Source: Vibrio ziniensis (GTDB lineage Bacteria > Pseudomonadota > Gammaproteobacteria > Enterobacterales > Vibrionaceae). Taken from it: 64,000 nucleotides of DNA. Below, in pieces: positions 45,720 to 55,447 of the stretch. Each line of letters opens with the position of its first letter. The stretch's first letter is position 1. The translations under genes were made by a program, and so were the position numbers. Location of the stretch: NCBI RefSeq assembly GCF_011064285.1, contig NZ_CP049331.1, positions 930,001 through 994,000 on the forward strand. The letters are read 5' to 3'. Under the pieces are notes generated by a model that was not told where the DNA came from, ran no database searches, and saw only the letters and a program-made list of their open reading frames with translations.

Positions 45720-46580
45720 CTAGTTCTTTTTCTCCGATTCGACTGGAACTACCCGTTTGTCTGGGTCTGCCAGTTCACTTCCACAATGCTTACAAAACAA
45801 AGCGTCTGATTCGTGTCCTGATAGCGAGCAATTAGGGCACTTAACCAGTGCTCTGTGCGCGTTCATCTCTTGATGAAGCTCTGCGGTGATAATACCCGTA
45901 GGCACAGCAAGTATCGAATAACCTAAAAGCATGGTTAGCGCAGCTACACCTTTACCTAAGGTGGTTTGCGGTACGACATCGCCATAGCCAACGGTTGTGA
46001 TGGTCACTATCGCCCAATAGATGCTTTGTGGAATACTGGTAAATCCGTGTTCTGGACCTTCAATAACATAGATAAAGGAGCCTAAAATCGTCACCAATAT
46101 CGCTACTGTGCTGAAGAAAATGATGATTTTTCGACGAGCGCCTAATAGTGATCTAAGCAGCATATTCGAATCCTGAAGGTAACGAACTAACTTCAGGATA
46201 CGGAAAATACGCATGACTCGAAGTGCTCGGATGACACCCATAAACGATGCTGATGGGAACAAGATAACGAGATAGGTTGGAAGTATTGCTACGAGATCGA
46301 TGACCCCATAAAAACTTTTTGCGTAAGCAGAAGGCTTTGGAGAGCAGTAGAGTCGGGTGAGATATTCAATGGTGAACAGTGCAGTAAAACCGTATTCGAT
46401 GAGCCTAAGCTCATTGCTCCATTGGGCACTAATGCTAGGTATTGAACCTAATACGAGAATCGTCAATGAGGTAAATATGGCGATGATTAGGGCGATGTCG
46501 AAAATTTTTCCAGCTTTGGTGTGAGTACCAAAGATGATGACATAAAGCTGATGTTTTAAATTTTCATTTGAGAGAGACAT
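45720..46580 (-). CDS. Voltage-gated-type potassium channel with zinc-ribbon tail
   Basis: A 286-residue six-helix ion-transport protein. The S4-like helix carries spaced arginines (GVIRALRVMRIFRILKLVRYL, about 128-148). The pore loop has the potassium filter TTVGYGD near residue 206. Past S6, about residue 250 onward, two CxxC pairs (CPNC and CKHC) form a zinc-ribbon. This type of tail is seen in some bacterial Kv-like channels; its purpose is unknown. It lies alone between a GGDEF gene and marC. Ion selectivity is inferred from the filter only. Confidence 0.9.
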   Translation of the reverse strand: MSLSNENLKHQLYVIIFGTHTKAGKIFDIALIIAIFTSLTILVLGSIPSISAQWSNELRLIEYGFTALFTIEYLTRLYCSPKPSAYAKSFYGVIDLVAILPTYLVILFPSASFMGVIRALRVMRIFRILKLVRYLQDSNMLLRSLLGARRKIIIFFSTVAILVTILGSFIYVIEGPEHGFTSIPQSIYWAIVTITTVGYGDVVPQTTLGKGVAALTMLLGYSILAVPTGIITAELHQEMNAHRALVKCPNCSLSGHESDALFCKHCGSELADPDKRVVPVESEKKN

Positions 46581-46631
46581 GATAGAGCGACCTAGTGTTT
46601 TTATCGCTCTATCATAGCCTTATGCGTGAGT

Positions 46632-47267
46632 TTACGCTAATCCAGGGAATAGGCTGCGTAAGCCATTGGTAATAAATTCGATGCCTAGAGCGCCAAGGAT
46701 CAACCCCATAATACGAGTGATCACGTTGATACCTGTTTGACCTAGCAATTTCACAATATAGGGTGCTGAGCGGAACAGTAACCATGAGCATAACGCGAAG
46801 AAAGCGATAGTTACGACAATACCCGTGGTATCCATTAACCCTGGGTAACGAGAGCCGTATACTATGGTCGAGCTAATTGCACCGGGGCCGGCCATAAGAG
46901 GCATTGCCAGTGGAACCACGCCAATTTGTTCGCGGCTTATGTATTCTGATTTCTCTTGTTTGTTTTGCTTATCTTCACCCAACTTACCACTCATCATCGA
47001 AAAAGCGATGCTCATAAGCAGTAAACCACCTGCCACACGGAATGAGTCTAGAGAAATGCTGAACATGTCTAGCAGCATTTGCCCGCCTAAAAGCGCGGTG
47101 ATCAGAATGATAGCGACAGCAATATTCGCTGTAGCAGCGGTCTTGTTTTTTTCTTCCGGCGTCATATGTCCAGTGAGTGAAACAAACACCGGCATGATCC
47201 CTACAGGGTTAACTGCAGCAACTAACCCCAGAAAGAACTGGAGAAAAATAGCGATTTCGAACGACAT
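46632..47267 (-). CDS. MarC/YhgN-family integral membrane protein
   Basis: A 211-residue protein with six predicted membrane helices. The MarC signature stretch FLGLVAAVNPVGIMPVFVSLTGH lies at the N-terminus, PLAMPLMAGPGAISSTIVYGSR in the middle and GLILGALGIEFITNGLRSLFP at the end. Family members were once tied to multiple-antibiotic resistance and some act in small amino-acid transport; the substrate here is unknown. It is a single gene. Confidence 0.88.
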   Translation of the reverse strand: MSFEIAIFLQFFLGLVAAVNPVGIMPVFVSLTGHMTPEEKNKTAATANIAVAIILITALLGGQMLLDMFSISLDSFRVAGGLLLMSIAFSMMSGKLGEDKQNKQEKSEYISREQIGVVPLAMPLMAGPGAISSTIVYGSRYPGLMDTTGIVVTIAFFALCSWLLFRSAPYIVKLLGQTGINVITRIMGLILGALGIEFITNGLRSLFPGLA

Positions 47268-47900
47268 GTCAGGTTCTCTTATTTTTCATAGGATTGAAAT
47301 GGATTGCGCGTAATCTAAGGTAAAGATAGCAAAATCACGAATGAAAAAATTTGCTGTTTTCTCACGCTTATACGTGAGAAAAACTAATTATGGTCGATAA
47401 TTGAAAATTAGTTGTTTCAAATATGTGTTTATAAATGAGCTGGTTGATGGGTTTTATTAACATTTCCATATGTTTGATAAAAAAATGCTCATCTACTGGA
47501 GAGTAAAAGTGAAATGGATATACTATGAGTAGCACATGAAAACTTGTCTACATGTAGTAATGTTGTACGAAAATGAAACTTTTTTACACGATGTTGTATT
47601 TTTTTTAGTTTTTTAGTTCGAATGCGGTATTTTTAATCAGTTGGCTTTTGTAAGTATTATTTAATAAATACAATTGGTTAGATGGTATCTCCCAAGGTTT
47701 CTACCTATAAAGGGATAATTAGTTTTTCAGAACTGATCTGAGTCAATTTTTTTCACGCAGTGAAATATTATACTCAGCCATGAAAGCAATTTACTAAGTT
47801 CGTTGATACTAAGCCTTTGAAGTTGTACCAAAAACACACATGCAACATGCTTAATAAAGAGTTTTTTATATTTTTATATTTTTATTTTAGGAGATCCACT
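47268..47900. other. Long regulatory gap upstream of adhE
   Basis: 633 AT-rich bases. They contain a hairpin TTTTCTCACG/CGTGAGAAAA at 47357-47382 after marC's start, a palindrome CTACATGTAG at 47548-47557, and the FNR-like and TTTCAC palindromic sites at 47733-47765. The last 84 bases could be read as an N-terminal extension of adhE but are untranslated leader, because a strong ribosome site precedes the conserved Met. Confidence 0.5.
47733..47765. promoter_or_regulatory. Possible FNR-like site and adjacent palindrome upstream of adhE
   Basis: CTGAT-N4-GTCAA at 47733-47746 matches 8 of 10 fixed bases of an FNR site (TTGAT-N4-ATCAA). Next to it TTTCAC-GCA-GTGAAA (47751-47765) is a perfect palindrome. 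adhE is anaerobically and redox regulated in related bacteria. Which proteins bind here is unknown. Confidence 0.4.
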
Positions 47901-50588
47901 ATGCCTGTAACTAATCTGGCTGAACTAGATGCTCTAGTAGCTCGCGTTAAAGCGGCTCAAGCTGAGTTTGCTACTTACTCTCAAGAGCAAGTAGACAAAA
48001 TCTTCCGAGCAGCTTCTCTAGCCGCTAACCAAGCTCGTATCCCTCTAGCGCAACAAGCGGTAGCGGAATCTGGCATGGGTATTGTTGAAGATAAAGTAAT
48101 CAAGAACCACTTTGCTTCTGAGTACATCTACAACAAGTACAAAGATGAGAAAACGTGTGGCGTGCTGGAAGAAGACGACAGCATGGGCACAATGACGATC
48201 GCAGAGCCTGTAGGTATCATCTGTGGTATCGTTCCAACCACTAACCCAACTTCAACTGCAATCTTCAAATCTTTAATCTCTTTGAAGACTCGTAACGGTA
48301 TCATCTTCTCACCACACCCACGTGCTAAGAATTCAACTAACGATGCAGCTAAACTAGTTTTAGATGCAGCAGTAGCAGCTGGCGCACCAAAAGACATCAT
48401 CGGTTGGATTGACCAACCATCTGTAGAGCTTTCAAACGCTCTTATGAAACATGAAGGGATTGCACTTATCCTTGCTACTGGTGGTCCAGGCATGGTTAAA
48501 GCAGCATACTCTTCAGGTAAACCAGCAATCGGTGTAGGTGCAGGTAACGTTCCAGTTGTTATCGACGAAACAGCAGACATCAAACGTGCAGTAGCATCTG
48601 TACTGATGTCTAAAACTTTCGATAACGGCGTAGTATGTGCTTCTGAACAGGCTGTAATCGTTCATAAAGACGTTTACGAAGAAGTTAAAGAGCGTTTTGC
48701 TTCTCATAAAGCACACGTACTAAGCAAAGCTGACGCTGACAAAGTACGTAAAACAATTCTTATCGATGGTGCGCTTAACGCGAAAATCGTTGGTCAACCT
48801 GCTGCAGCTATCGCAGAAATGGCTGGTGTTAAAGTTCCAGCTGATACTAAAGTTCTTATCGGTGAAGGTTTGGGCAAAGTTTCTTACGACGACGAGTTCG
48901 CACACGAGAAACTATCTCCATGTCTAGGTATGTTTAAAGCAGATAGCTTTGAAGACGCTGTTGCACAAGCAGTAACAATGGTTGAAATCGGTGGTATCGG
49001 TCACACGTCTGGTCTTTACACTAACCAAGACGTAAACGCAGATCGTATTCGTTACTTCGGTGACAAAATGAAGACTGCACGTATCCTAATCAACATTCCG
49101 ACTACTCACGGTGGTATCGGTGACCTTTACAACTTCAACGTTGCACCTTCTTTAACGTTGGGTTGTGGTTCATGGGGTGGTAACTCTATCTCTGAAAACG
49201 TGGGTCCAAAACACCTAATCAACAAGAAAATTGTTGCTAAGCGAGCTGAAAACATGTTGTGGCACAAACTACCTAAGTCAATCTACTTCCGTCGTGGTAG
49301 CCTTCCAATCGCTCTTAGCGACCTTGAAGGTAAAAAACGCGCATTCCTTGTAACTGACCGTTTCCTATTCAATAACGGTTACGCTGACGAAGTAGTTCAA
49401 CTTCTTAAAGCTCAAGGCATGGAAGTTCAAACATTCTTTGACGTAGAAGCGGATCCAACTCTATCTGTTGTAGAGAAAGGTGCTGCACAAATGGCTAGCT
49501 ACCAACCAGACGTGATTCTAGCTCTAGGTGGTGGTTCACCAATGGATGCTGCGAAGATCATGTGGGTAATGTACGAGCACCCAGAAACTCACTTTGAAGA
49601 ACTAGCTATGCGCTTTATGGACATCCGTAAACGTATCTATAAGTTCCCTAAAATGGGTCAAAAAGCTGAGTTGGTATGTATTACTACTACTTCAGGTACT
49701 GGTTCAGAAGTTACTCCATTCGCGGTTGTTACTGACGACAAGACTGGCGCTAAATACCCACTAGCTGACTACGAACTAACTCCTAACATGGCTATCGTTG
49801 ATGCGAACCTTGTTATGAACATGCCTAAGTCTCTAACAGCGTTTGGTGGTTACGATGCAGTGACTCACGCTCTTGAAGCATACGTATCTGTTCTTGCGAA
49901 CGAATACTCTGATGGTCAAGCTCTTCAAGCACTTAAGATGCTAAAAGAGTACCTACCATCAAGCTACAAGAATGGTGCAAACGACCCAATCGCTCGTGAA
50001 AAAGTACACAACGCAGCAACTATCGCTGGTGTAGCATTTGCGAACGCATTCTTGGGTGTATGTCACTCAATGGCTCACAAGATTGGTGCTGAGTTCCACT
50101 TACCACACGGTCTTGCTAACGCCCTGCTTATCTCTAACGTTGTACGTTACAACGCGAACGATAACCCAACTAAGCAAACTGCTTTCTCTCAATACGACCG
50201 TCCACAAGCACGTCGTCGTTATGCAGAAGTTGCAGAGCATTTGGGTCTAGTTCAACCTGGTGACCGTACTGCTCAGAAGATTGAACGTCTACTAGCGTGG
50301 ATGGATGAGCTTAAGAAAGATCTTGATATTCCAATGTCTATCCAAGCTGCGGGTGTAAACGAAGCTGACTTCCTAGCGAAAGTGGATGAACTAGCGGTAG
50401 ATGCGTTTGATGACCAATGTACAGGTGCAAACCCACGTTACCCACTAATCACTGAGCTGAAAGAAGTACTTGTCTCTTCTTACTATGGTAAAGCTTTCGT
50501 TGAAGGTGAAACTTTTGAAGGTACTACTGTAATCAAGAAGAAAGCAGACCAGGTAGCACCTAAAGCAGATAAAAAAGTTAAAGCGTAA
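47901..50588 (+). CDS. adhE: AdhE, bifunctional acetaldehyde-CoA/alcohol dehydrogenase
   Basis: From the ATG at 47901, with AGGAG 7 bases upstream, the protein has 895 residues, typical AdhE. The N-terminal half is an acetaldehyde dehydrogenase (catalytic Cys in GVVCASEQAV, about 246). The C-terminal half is an iron-dependent alcohol dehydrogenase with GGGSPMDAAKIMW and iron-binding regions GGYDAVTHALEAY and CHSMAHKIGAEFHLPHG. It turns acetyl-CoA into ethanol in mixed-acid fermentation and forms long spirosomes in known cases. Codon use is strongly biased, as in highly expressed genes. It is a single gene with its own terminator. Confidence 0.98.
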   Translation: MPVTNLAELDALVARVKAAQAEFATYSQEQVDKIFRAASLAANQARIPLAQQAVAESGMGIVEDKVIKNHFASEYIYNKYKDEKTCGVLEEDDSMGTMTIAEPVGIICGIVPTTNPTSTAIFKSLISLKTRNGIIFSPHPRAKNSTNDAAKLVLDAAVAAGAPKDIIGWIDQPSVELSNALMKHEGIALILATGGPGMVKAAYSSGKPAIGVGAGNVPVVIDETADIKRAVASVLMSKTFDNGVVCASEQAVIVHKDVYEEVKERFASHKAHVLSKADADKVRKTILIDGALNAKIVGQPAAAIAEMAGVKVPADTKVLIGEGLGKVSYDDEFAHEKLSPCLGMFKADSFEDAVAQAVTMVEIGGIGHTSGLYTNQDVNADRIRYFGDKMKTARILINIPTTHGGIGDLYNFNVAPSLTLGCGSWGGNSISENVGPKHLINKKIVAKRAENMLWHKLPKSIYFRRGSLPIALSDLEGKKRAFLVTDRFLFNNGYADEVVQLLKAQGMEVQTFFDVEADPTLSVVEKGAAQMASYQPDVILALGGGSPMDAAKIMWVMYEHPETHFEELAMRFMDIRKRIYKFPKMGQKAELVCITTTSGTGSEVTPFAVVTDDKTGAKYPLADYELTPNMAIVDANLVMNMPKSLTAFGGYDAVTHALEAYVSVLANEYSDGQALQALKMLKEYLPSSYKNGANDPIAREKVHNAATIAGVAFANAFLGVCHSMAHKIGAEFHLPHGLANALLISNVVRYNANDNPTKQTAFSQYDRPQARRRYAEVAEHLGLVQPGDRTAQKIERLLAWMDELKKDLDIPMSIQAAGVNEADFLAKVDELAVDAFDDQCTGANPRYPLITELKEVLVSSYYGKAFVEGETFEGTTVIKKKADQVAPKADKKVKA

Positions 50589-50633
50589 TATGAGATAGTT
50601 TTTCGCTAGCACGATAACTATATCTATAATGGA

Positions 50634-50659
50634 AGGCCCCACTTATGTGGGGCTTTTTC
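50634..50659 (+). terminator. Terminator after adhE
   Basis: AGGCCCCAC and GTGGGGCTT form a strong stem with a 4-base loop, followed by T residues. Confidence 0.93.
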
Positions 50660-51105
50660 TTTATGGAATAAATTTAAGTTATAGATGGTTTTTTATTATT
50701 ACTACAAAAAATTGCTTAGTGCTGTAAGTCTGGTTGTATATGTATAAGGCGTGATTGTTTAATTTAATATATTGTTTTTAAAGAAATTGTGTATAACTCA
50801 TAGTCTATATATGTGGATATTAATATGGTTAATTGGTTAAACAATTAATTTATTAATGATATGCCTTTTAGTGTTTTATTTAAGTGGTTTATGTATTTTT
50901 ATTCCCTGTTTATATGGTTTTTATTGCATTATCAAATTTAATTGTGATCTAGAAACGCAATTTCAAAAAAAACGATACTGCAAATCAGATAGCTAGCACA
51001 CTTTTGGTTTATTCAAGTTTACAGTCACAGTTACCATGGATATTTTCTTTTTAAATAAATTAACTAGTTATATAGCTGTTAATACAATTAAGAGGAAAGC
51101 TGTAT
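50660..51105. other. AT-rich gap upstream of pectate lyase, with a CRP half-site
   Basis: 446 bases with no gene. TGTGATCTAGA at 50943-50953 equals the left part of the CRP consensus, but the right half (AACGC) does not fit. CRP control is common for pectate lyases, so a weak site is possible. Nothing else stands out. Confidence 0.35.
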
Positions 51106-53103
51106 ATGAAAAAAACATTTAAAACAAAGCTTACTTTACTCTCTTGCACGGTAGGTGGCTTGCTGTTTAACTATTCTGTGTTTGCTGCACAGAACGACGG
51201 TTTAGTGGGTTATGCCACATTAAATGGTGGTACAACTGGTGGTGAAGGTGGTGAAGTTGTTTACGCTACGACTGGTACTCAAATTAATGAGGCTATGTGT
51301 AATCGAGCGGCAAAAGATACTCCAATCATTATTTATGTTACGGGTACGATCAATCACGATAATACAACGAAGGTAACTGGTAACTGTAATACAACGGATA
51401 GTGAAATTGAAATTAAGGGCGTGAGTAATATTTCAATTATCGGTACAGAAGATGGCGCTATTTTTGATGAAATTGGTATTCACCTACGTGATACATCAAA
51501 CATTATTATCCGCAATATCCATGTCCGTAACGTTAAAAAATCAGGTTCACCGATTTCTAATGGTGGGGATGCTATTGGTATGGAATCCGGCGTGAGCAAT
51601 GTTTGGATTGACCATATGGAATTAGAAGCTTCTGGTGGTGAAAAAGACGGTTATGACTCGCTAATTGATATGAAAGCGGATACTAAATTTGTCACGGTTT
51701 CTTATAGCTATCTACATGATTCCGACCGTGGCGGTTTAATAGGTTCCGGTACGAGTGATACAGAAAATACGTATATAACTTTCCACCATAACCATTACGC
51801 TAATATGAATTCACGTCTACCGCTATTACGTTTTGGTACGGCTCATGCGTTTAATAATTACTATGATGGAATCACTAGTAGTGGTATGAACCCTCGACTT
51901 GGTGGTCAAATAAAAGCGGAAAATAACCACTTTAAAGATGCACAGAACCCTATTGGTACTTTTTATGATGATGTTATGGGGTACTGGGATGTATCAGGGA
52001 ATATATTCGAAAATGTCACATGGGTTGCTAGTACTCAATCAGGAGGAAGCGCCTCTCATCCAGCAGGTCCTGACCCTGTATCAACAACCATAATCAATAT
52101 TCCATATTTGTATGAGTTACACGATGCATCATGTGTTGCAGATGTAGTTTTGGCTCATGCTGGTGTTGGCAAAAATATGTCTTTTCCAACAGATAGTTCT
52201 TGTGGAAGTACAACCGCTGGTGATGACACTATTGATTTAGATCCAGGTACACCAATTGATGGTGGCAGTAGCTCAGAAGATAGTTCTTCTGTAGGTGTAA
52301 ACCAATCTTTGATCACCGGTGCTGGTGCTGACAGTACTAGTAAGGGGTCAGGCGCTAGCAGTAGTAATGTAAAGGATGACAATATAAGTACGTATTGGTA
52401 TCCGAATTTAGAGACTGATACTGCACCTAGTGTTTGGGTTAAATGGGGAAGTAACGTAACTCTAACTGCGGCAATTGTTAAGGAAGCTGAAGGATTCGAA
52501 GGTAATATAACTTCTTGGAATCTGATTAACCGTAAAACAGGTGATGTACTTGCAAGCGGTGATGCAAATGCTTTATTAGAGCCAATTGTTTTTGAAGAAG
52601 TAGCTTTGACTCAGATTGCTCTTGTAGTTACCGGATTTACAGGTACTCCTACCGTCGCTGAACTTCAAACATACACTACTTTAGAAAGTGATTCAGATTC
52701 ATCTTCAGGTTCAGATAGTGACAACCTTTCGTTAAGAAGTGATGCACTAGTTGAAGTGTCAACAACTGGCGCCGGTAGTGCAAATGATAGTATCGATGAA
52801 GATTATGAAACTTATTGGTCTCCTAGCTCAACCGATGAAAATATAAGTTTATCTGTCAAATGGTCTAAATTGACGACTGTCGGTGCAATTACGGTATATG
52901 AATACCTAGGCAAGGAAGGATATGTTAATGGCTGGGAGCTAGTTGACAACAACACTTCAGCGATACTTGCGACAGGCACCTCCTTAGGTGAAGCGATTGA
53001 ATTTGAACCAGTACAAACGTGTCGAATTAACTTAAATATTACGAGCACCACAGATACTCCAGCAGTTGCCGAATTTGAAAGTTATGCAGGTTTAGAAGAA
53101 TAA
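51106..53103 (+). CDS. Secreted pectate lyase (PL1) with two discoidin-like domains
   Basis: A 665-residue exported protein with a signal peptide of about 27 residues (ending VFAA). Residues about 30-340 form a PL1 parallel beta-helix: NVWIDHMELEA, the calcium-binding-type SYLHDSDRGG stretch, and MNSRLPLLRFGTAHAFNNYY, which holds the RxPxxR catalytic motif. A Gly/Ser/Asp linker (about 365-395) leads to two similar F5/8C-like domains (about 395-525 and 545-664). Each has a D-x-YxTYW-type start; they may bind carbohydrate. It splits pectate by beta-elimination outside the cell. AGAGGAAAG precedes the ATG. A lipoprotein gene follows. Confidence 0.92.
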   Translation: MKKTFKTKLTLLSCTVGGLLFNYSVFAAQNDGLVGYATLNGGTTGGEGGEVVYATTGTQINEAMCNRAAKDTPIIIYVTGTINHDNTTKVTGNCNTTDSEIEIKGVSNISIIGTEDGAIFDEIGIHLRDTSNIIIRNIHVRNVKKSGSPISNGGDAIGMESGVSNVWIDHMELEASGGEKDGYDSLIDMKADTKFVTVSYSYLHDSDRGGLIGSGTSDTENTYITFHHNHYANMNSRLPLLRFGTAHAFNNYYDGITSSGMNPRLGGQIKAENNHFKDAQNPIGTFYDDVMGYWDVSGNIFENVTWVASTQSGGSASHPAGPDPVSTTIINIPYLYELHDASCVADVVLAHAGVGKNMSFPTDSSCGSTTAGDDTIDLDPGTPIDGGSSSEDSSSVGVNQSLITGAGADSTSKGSGASSSNVKDDNISTYWYPNLETDTAPSVWVKWGSNVTLTAAIVKEAEGFEGNITSWNLINRKTGDVLASGDANALLEPIVFEEVALTQIALVVTGFTGTPTVAELQTYTTLESDSDSSSGSDSDNLSLRSDALVEVSTTGAGSANDSIDEDYETYWSPSSTDENISLSVKWSKLTTVGAITVYEYLGKEGYVNGWELVDNNTSAILATGTSLGEAIEFEPVQTCRINLNITSTTDTPAVAEFESYAGLEE

Positions 53104-53162
53104 ATTTTTTATTAAGGCTCATTAAAATGAGCCTAATGATCCCAAATTTGGAGAGCATTCGA

Positions 53163-53624
53163 ATGTTTAAGTTGAATAAAATCTTATCTTTGTCATTAGC
53201 ATCAATTGCATTGTTGTTAACTGGTTGTGGTAGTGATGATGAAAGCGGTAATGCCAGTATTGATGATAACAACAGTAATGGTAACAGTACTTCGTTAGTG
53301 GCGTATTCTTCGCAATTGAGCGCAAGTAGTGAAGTGGCTTCATGTGCGCGTATTCTTATCCCGAAAGAGTCGGCTACAACGACCAGAGCTCTACGTATGT
53401 TAGAAGAACAAGGGTTGTTGCAGTTGGAAGATAACGGCGGTGAGTTGTCAGTACAGAATATTACTAGTAATCCATATTATTTAGATATTTTGATTTATGA
53501 ACCAACTCAGATTGCAACGGTGATTTCTGATACAAACGTGGCTATTTTCGTAGTTGATCCGACAGTGATTAGTAGCACTATACCTGCGAATAAACTATTT
53601 GTTGAAGTTGAGGAAGATGCATAA
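53163..53624 (+). CDS. Small lipoprotein of unknown function
   Basis: From the ATG at 53163 the protein has 153 residues; the earlier in-frame start at 53127 would put 12 residues before the signal. GGAG lies 9 bases upstream. The lipobox LLLTGC places the lipidated Cys near residue 20, followed by Ser/Asp/Asn-rich linker GSDDESGNASIDDNNSNGN. The remaining 100 residues show no known motif. It is 59 bases after the pectate lyase with no terminator between, so co-transcription is likely. A role in pectin use is only suggested by position. Confidence 0.8.
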   Translation: MFKLNKILSLSLASIALLLTGCGSDDESGNASIDDNNSNGNSTSLVAYSSQLSASSEVASCARILIPKESATTTRALRMLEEQGLLQLEDNGGELSVQNITSNPYYLDILIYEPTQIATVISDTNVAIFVVDPTVISSTIPANKLFVEVEEDA

Positions 53625-53647
53625 TAAAGCATTGTTAACATAGTTGT

Positions 53648-53682
53648 AAAAAACGCTCGAAGATTTCATCGAGCGTTTTTTA
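53648..53682. terminator. Terminator after the pectate lyase/lipoprotein pair
   Basis: AAAACGCTCGA and TCGAGCGTTTT form a perfect stem with an 8-base loop and A/T flanks; likely bidirectional. Confidence 0.9.
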
Positions 53683-53757
53683 TTTAGCTCGCTTACACTG
53701 AGTTCTATATATTTAGGGTGTTATTAAATAAATTCATAAATATTCTTTGGGTAAAAA

Positions 53758-54678
53758 TTAGCTGAGCGTGATACCTAAGAAAATCAATAATATTCCCCAT
53801 AGATGAAACATCTGAACAAATTCACCAAGGAATAATGCTGAAAGTATAGCGCCAAATACTGGGATTAAATGCACAGAAAGGCTGGCTTTCGCTGGGCCAA
53901 GTAATTTCACACATTGCATATAGAGCAAAAAAGCTCCGATAGATGGAAATATGCCGATATAAAGCAAGCTGAGAATAGAATGCGTGTTCCATATTGGAAA
54001 ATGCCCCGAGCGTAATTCCCACAAATAGAATGGGAGCAACGCAAGAATCGCCAAAATCATTTGCACAGACATCAGACCGAGCTTATTGATAGTCTGGGGT
54101 AATTGCTTAAGACCTATGGTGTATATTGCCCAACAAATCATGGCTAAGAAAATAATAAAGTCACCATGATTGATATTTAGAGCGAGAAGGTTGTGCCAAT
54201 CGCCTGCGCTGACAATAGTGAGAATGCCGCATAGGGACAAAGTAATTCCTAGACACAAGCGCCAAGTAATTGCGAGGCCGAAAAACAGAGATCCAAAGAT
54301 ACTAATCAAAATTGGTATAAAGGCATTCAATATGGTGCCATTGGTTGCAGGTGTTGATTGCAGTCCAAGGTAGACAAAAGAGTTGAACGCAGCAAAACCA
54401 GTAATTGATGTCACCAGTGTTAAACGCCAATGCTCGATATAGGACTTCCATTCCTTAAGAATATATTTATAAGAAAACGGCAACAGCAAGATGCTCGCCA
54501 ATACCCAACGGCTAAACGAAAGGGTTACTGGTGGAATTTCATCGCGAACGGCTCGACCAACAATAAAGTTTCCGGCCCAGAAGAGTGGCGGTAACAAAAA
54601 GAAAAACAAAACTACAGCGCGCGACTCCGATAACTTTCGCACGCCAGTATGCAATCGACCTAACTCAAAAATAGCCAT
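53758..54678 (-). CDS. EamA/DMT-family transporter
   Basis: A 306-residue protein with ten predicted membrane helices in two EamA repeats. The first helix pair contains PPLFWAGNFIVGRAVRDEIPPVTLSFSRWVLASILLLP, typical of the family. The second repeat ends with SVHLIPVFGAILSALFLGEFVQMFHLWGILLIFLGI. Drug/metabolite transporters export amino acids, nucleosides or other small compounds; the substrate cannot be read from sequence. The first 20 residues are polar and the start might lie later. It overlaps the end of the LysE gene by 19 bases. Confidence 0.88.
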   Translation of the reverse strand: MAIFELGRLHTGVRKLSESRAVVLFFFLLPPLFWAGNFIVGRAVRDEIPPVTLSFSRWVLASILLLPFSYKYILKEWKSYIEHWRLTLVTSITGFAAFNSFVYLGLQSTPATNGTILNAFIPILISIFGSLFFGLAITWRLCLGITLSLCGILTIVSAGDWHNLLALNINHGDFIIFLAMICWAIYTIGLKQLPQTINKLGLMSVQMILAILALLPFYLWELRSGHFPIWNTHSILSLLYIGIFPSIGAFLLYMQCVKLLGPAKASLSVHLIPVFGAILSALFLGEFVQMFHLWGILLIFLGITLS

Positions 54679-55292
54679 ACACCTACACCCATCATTAGCG
54701 TTCCTGAAATACGATTCATTAGACGTACGTTTTGAGTTTTACCCAGTGCCCGTTTAAGACCTTTACCGCCTGTAGCGTACAGAGTCATACACACAAATTC
54801 AGACACAAGAATGATGGATACAAGGAAAAGCAGCTGCGGAGTTAGACTTATGGAATGGTCTATAAAAGGTGGCAGCAAAGAAATCATAAATGCCCAGCCT
54901 TTAGGGTTGGCAATGGCTGTAACAAAGCCTTGAGCGGTCAATCCCCAGTTGCTGCCTTTATATGAATCTTTATTATCAATATTTAATGCAAGTTTGCCTT
55001 TCGATAACCACATTTGCACACCGAGATAGAACAGGTAACAAGCACCAATCGATTTAAATACCGTAAATAACCAAGGGTATGTAAGCATGATGGCTGCAAT
55101 ACCCACAACAGCGGAAACCGCAACGACAGCAACGCCGACTAATTCTCCCACCATCATCCAAAGTGTGCGTTTGTAACCAATGGTCATACCCAATGTAAGC
55201 GCAAGTGTCATACACATACCAGGGGTGATAGAAACAAAGAAAAAAGTAGGAATAAACATTCCTAACAGCGCGGTATTCATAGAGATATCCAT
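54660..55292 (-). CDS. LysE/RhtB-family translocator
   Basis: A 210-residue membrane protein with six predicted helices. The LysE signature SITPGMCMTLALTLGMTIGYKRT near the N-terminus and GFVTAIANPKGWAFMISLLPPFID in the middle are diagnostic. The family exports amino acids or related compounds such as homoserine or threonine. It is upstream of, and overlaps, a DMT exporter, so the two form one unit. The substrate is not known. Confidence 0.9.
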   Translation of the reverse strand: MDISMNTALLGMFIPTFFFVSITPGMCMTLALTLGMTIGYKRTLWMMVGELVGVAVVAVSAVVGIAAIMLTYPWLFTVFKSIGACYLFYLGVQMWLSKGKLALNIDNKDSYKGSNWGLTAQGFVTAIANPKGWAFMISLLPPFIDHSISLTPQLLFLVSIILVSEFVCMTLYATGGKGLKRALGKTQNVRLMNRISGTLMMGVGVWLFLS

Positions 55293-55390
55293 ATCTTGGG
55301 AGTAGGGGAGTTACAATAAGCGTAGAGCTAGCGGCAATCAATATTTGTTTGATGTAGTTCGCAGAAAAATGGGGTTAAAGTTAAATGTAA

Positions 55391-55422
55391 TCAAAACGCA
55401 CATGACGAACTGTGCGTTTTGA
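55391..55422 (-). terminator. Terminator after the GNAT-nitrilase gene
   Basis: TCAAAACGCACA and TGTGCGTTTTGA are perfect 12-base arms around an 8-base loop. The U-tract on the minus strand is short. Confidence 0.7.
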
Positions 55423-55447
55423 ACTTTCCACTAGCGGTGGCTATTCT

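Noticed and set aside
48128..48583. 151-residue open frame on the minus strand inside adhE
   Set aside because: Antisense of a highly expressed, codon-biased gene; no own signals.
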